Source: Betaproteobacteria bacterium SG8_39 (GTDB lineage Bacteria > Pseudomonadota > Gammaproteobacteria > Burkholderiales > SG8-39). Taken from it: a stretch of 35,269 nucleotides of DNA. This document shows positions 34,410 through 35,269 of the stretch, in pieces. The stretch's first letter is position 1, and every line of letters begins with the position of its first letter. Location of the stretch: assembly GCA_001303445.1 (NCBI GenBank), contig LJTQ01000004.1, forward strand, positions 1 through 35,269, given 5' to 3'. The notes below the pieces were generated by a model. That model saw nothing but the letters and a program-made list of their open reading frames with translations. It ran no database searches and had not been told where the DNA came from. The position numbers were made by a program, and so were the translations under genes.

Positions 34410-35119
34410 CGGCACTGCGCTCGGCGCTGTTCGCGCTCGCGCTCGTCGTCATCACCCCGCCCTACGCGCTCCTCGCGCTGTGCAGCTGGGTGCTGCCGCG
34501 TCTTGTGCGCTACCGGATCATCTCCGGCTGGTCGCACTGCGCGGTCTGGCTGGCGCGCTGGATCTGCGGCATCCGCTGGCAGGTGGAGGGCCTGGAGCAT
34601 TTGCCGCGACGGCCTGCGGTCATTCTGGCCAAGCATCAGTCGGCCTGGGAAACGCTCGCCTTCCAGATCATCTTTCCGCCGCAGGTCTACCTGCTCAAGC
34701 GCGAGCTGCTGTGGATCCCGTTCTTCGGCTGGGGACTGGCGATGATGAGCCCGATCGCGATCGACCGGGCGCGCGGGCGCGCCGCCTTGCGCCAGCTCGC
34801 CGCACGCGGGGCGGAGCGACTCGCGCAGGGGTTCTGGATCGTCGTTTTCCCGGAAGGCACGCGCACCGCGCCGGGCCGGCGACGCAAGTACCAGCTCGGC
34901 GGCGCCTGGCTCGCGGCACGCACCCAGGCACCGGTCGTGCCGGTCGCGCATAACGCAGGCCTGCGCTGGCCGCGCAACGGCTTTCTCAAGCGCCCCGGCG
35001 TGATCACGGTGCGCATCGGACCCACGATCGACAGCACGGGGCGCACGCCCGAGGCGATCAACGCGCTGGCGGAAACATGGATCGAAGAACAGCAGCACGC
35101 GCTGTGCCCGAGCAGCTGA
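34406..35119 (+). CDS. plsC: 1-acyl-sn-glycerol-3-phosphate acyltransferase
   Basis: Makes phosphatidic acid at the inner membrane. 237 residues. Hydrophobic N-terminal helix (about 6-31), a first acyltransferase motif KHQSAWET with H77 and Glu82, so HX4E rather than the common HX4D, then FPEGTR at 148-153 and a PVVPVAHNAG block. Glu at the last position occurs in some betaproteobacterial members, so I keep the assignment. Overlaps gmhB by four bases. Confidence 0.92.
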   Translation: MTALRSALFALALVVITPPYALLALCSWVLPRLVRYRIISGWSHCAVWLARWICGIRWQVEGLEHLPRRPAVILAKHQSAWETLAFQIIFPPQVYLLKRELLWIPFFGWGLAMMSPIAIDRARGRAALRQLAARGAERLAQGFWIVVFPEGTRTAPGRRRKYQLGGAWLAARTQAPVVPVAHNAGLRWPRNGFLKRPGVITVRIGPTIDSTGRTPEAINALAETWIEEQQHALCPSS

Positions 35120-35269
35120 GCCTGTTCGGTCTGCGGCCGCCCGCGGGCGCCACGCAACGCACGGCGCAACTCGCCGGGCAGTGGATCGAATATCGCTTCG
35201 CGCGCAGGCGCCGCCGCACGATTGCGATCAGCATCGACGGCCGGGGTCTCGCGGTGAGCGCGCCGCTCA
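35077..35269 (+). CDS. M48/YgjP-like metallopeptidase, N-terminal fragment cut by window end
   Basis: Only about 64 codons are visible: MDRRTAARAVPEQLSLFGLR, then AGQWIEYRFARRRRRTIAISIDGRGLAVSAPL. The last part is the start of the DUF45/YgjP-type domain (a beta hairpin with a basic RRRRT stretch); the HExxH region lies beyond the window. ATG 35077 overlaps plsC by 43 bases; GTG 35104 overlaps it by 16 and is an equal candidate. The same position after plsC is usual in betaproteobacteria. Confidence 0.7.
   Translation, partial: MDRRTAARAVPEQLSLFGLRPPAGATQRTAQLAGQWIEYRFARRRRRTIAISIDGRGLAVSAPL

Overview
The window is a compact, very GC-rich chromosomal segment whose gene content and gene order point to a betaproteobacterium (Burkholderiales/Nitrosomonadales-like). 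The evidence is the neighbourhoods tyrS | M23 peptidase-anmK | erpA-bactofilin-DUF6776-argC-rpsI-rplM, rpe-gph-trpEGDC with apaG-mltA, and miaB-ybeZ-ybeY-ybeX-lnt-glyQ-glyS-gmhB-plsC, plus a GDCXF-type porin ending in Phe. I see no insertion sequence, phage, integron or CRISPR array. It looks like core genome with a few accessory inserts. Species cannot be given from the sequence alone.

Layout. 1-1133: 3' part of a TRAP transporter large permease. 1150-3165 (-): tyrS followed by a lactonase-like metallo-beta-lactamase-fold enzyme. 3300-5704 (+): cell-wall pair, an M23 murein endopeptidase and anmK (anhydroMurNAc recycling). 5757-9374 (-): erpA, bactofilin, DUF6776 protein, argC, rpsI and rplM, with clear promoters for erpA and rplM and hairpin terminators after erpA and rpsI. 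9375-9774: a 400-bp intergenic region, AT-rich in its right half. It carries what looks like an independent small-RNA gene on the minus strand: promoter, four hairpins, a CUCCUCC loop and a U-tract terminator that lies upstream of the rplM promoter. 9775-10194 (+): OsmC-family protein. 10220-12684 (-): coq7 with two glycosyltransferase genes. 12827-14020 (-): a general porin with its own terminator.

14220-21288 (-): rpe, gph, trpE, trpG, a TPR-glycosyltransferase-like gene, trpD and trpC. The non-trp gene sits between trpG and trpD with 4-base start/stop overlaps on both sides, so it is built into the tryptophan operon. 21315-23040: apaG (+), a 43-residue membrane protein (-), and mltA (+), the last two with overlapping divergent start codons. 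23057-24984 (-): UbiH-type hydroxylase and dsbC. 25083-25159: tRNA-Met(CAT). 25283-29300 and on (+): a small exported protein, miaB, ybeZ, ybeY, ybeX, lnt; then glyQ, glyS, gmhB, plsC and the start of a YgjP/M48-like metallopeptidase cut by the window end.

Most of the genes are housekeeping: translation (tyrS, glyQS, rplM, rpsI, miaB, tRNA-Met, ybeY), envelope (M23, AnmK, MltA, Lnt, PlsC, GmhB, DsbC, porin), tryptophan and arginine synthesis, ubiquinone synthesis, and Fe-S delivery. The items most worth a second look are the candidate anti-Shine-Dalgarno sRNA at about 9472-9625, the TPR-glycosyltransferase inside the trp operon, the mltA/small-protein start overlap, and the 9-bp repeats with a short upstream reading frame before trpE.
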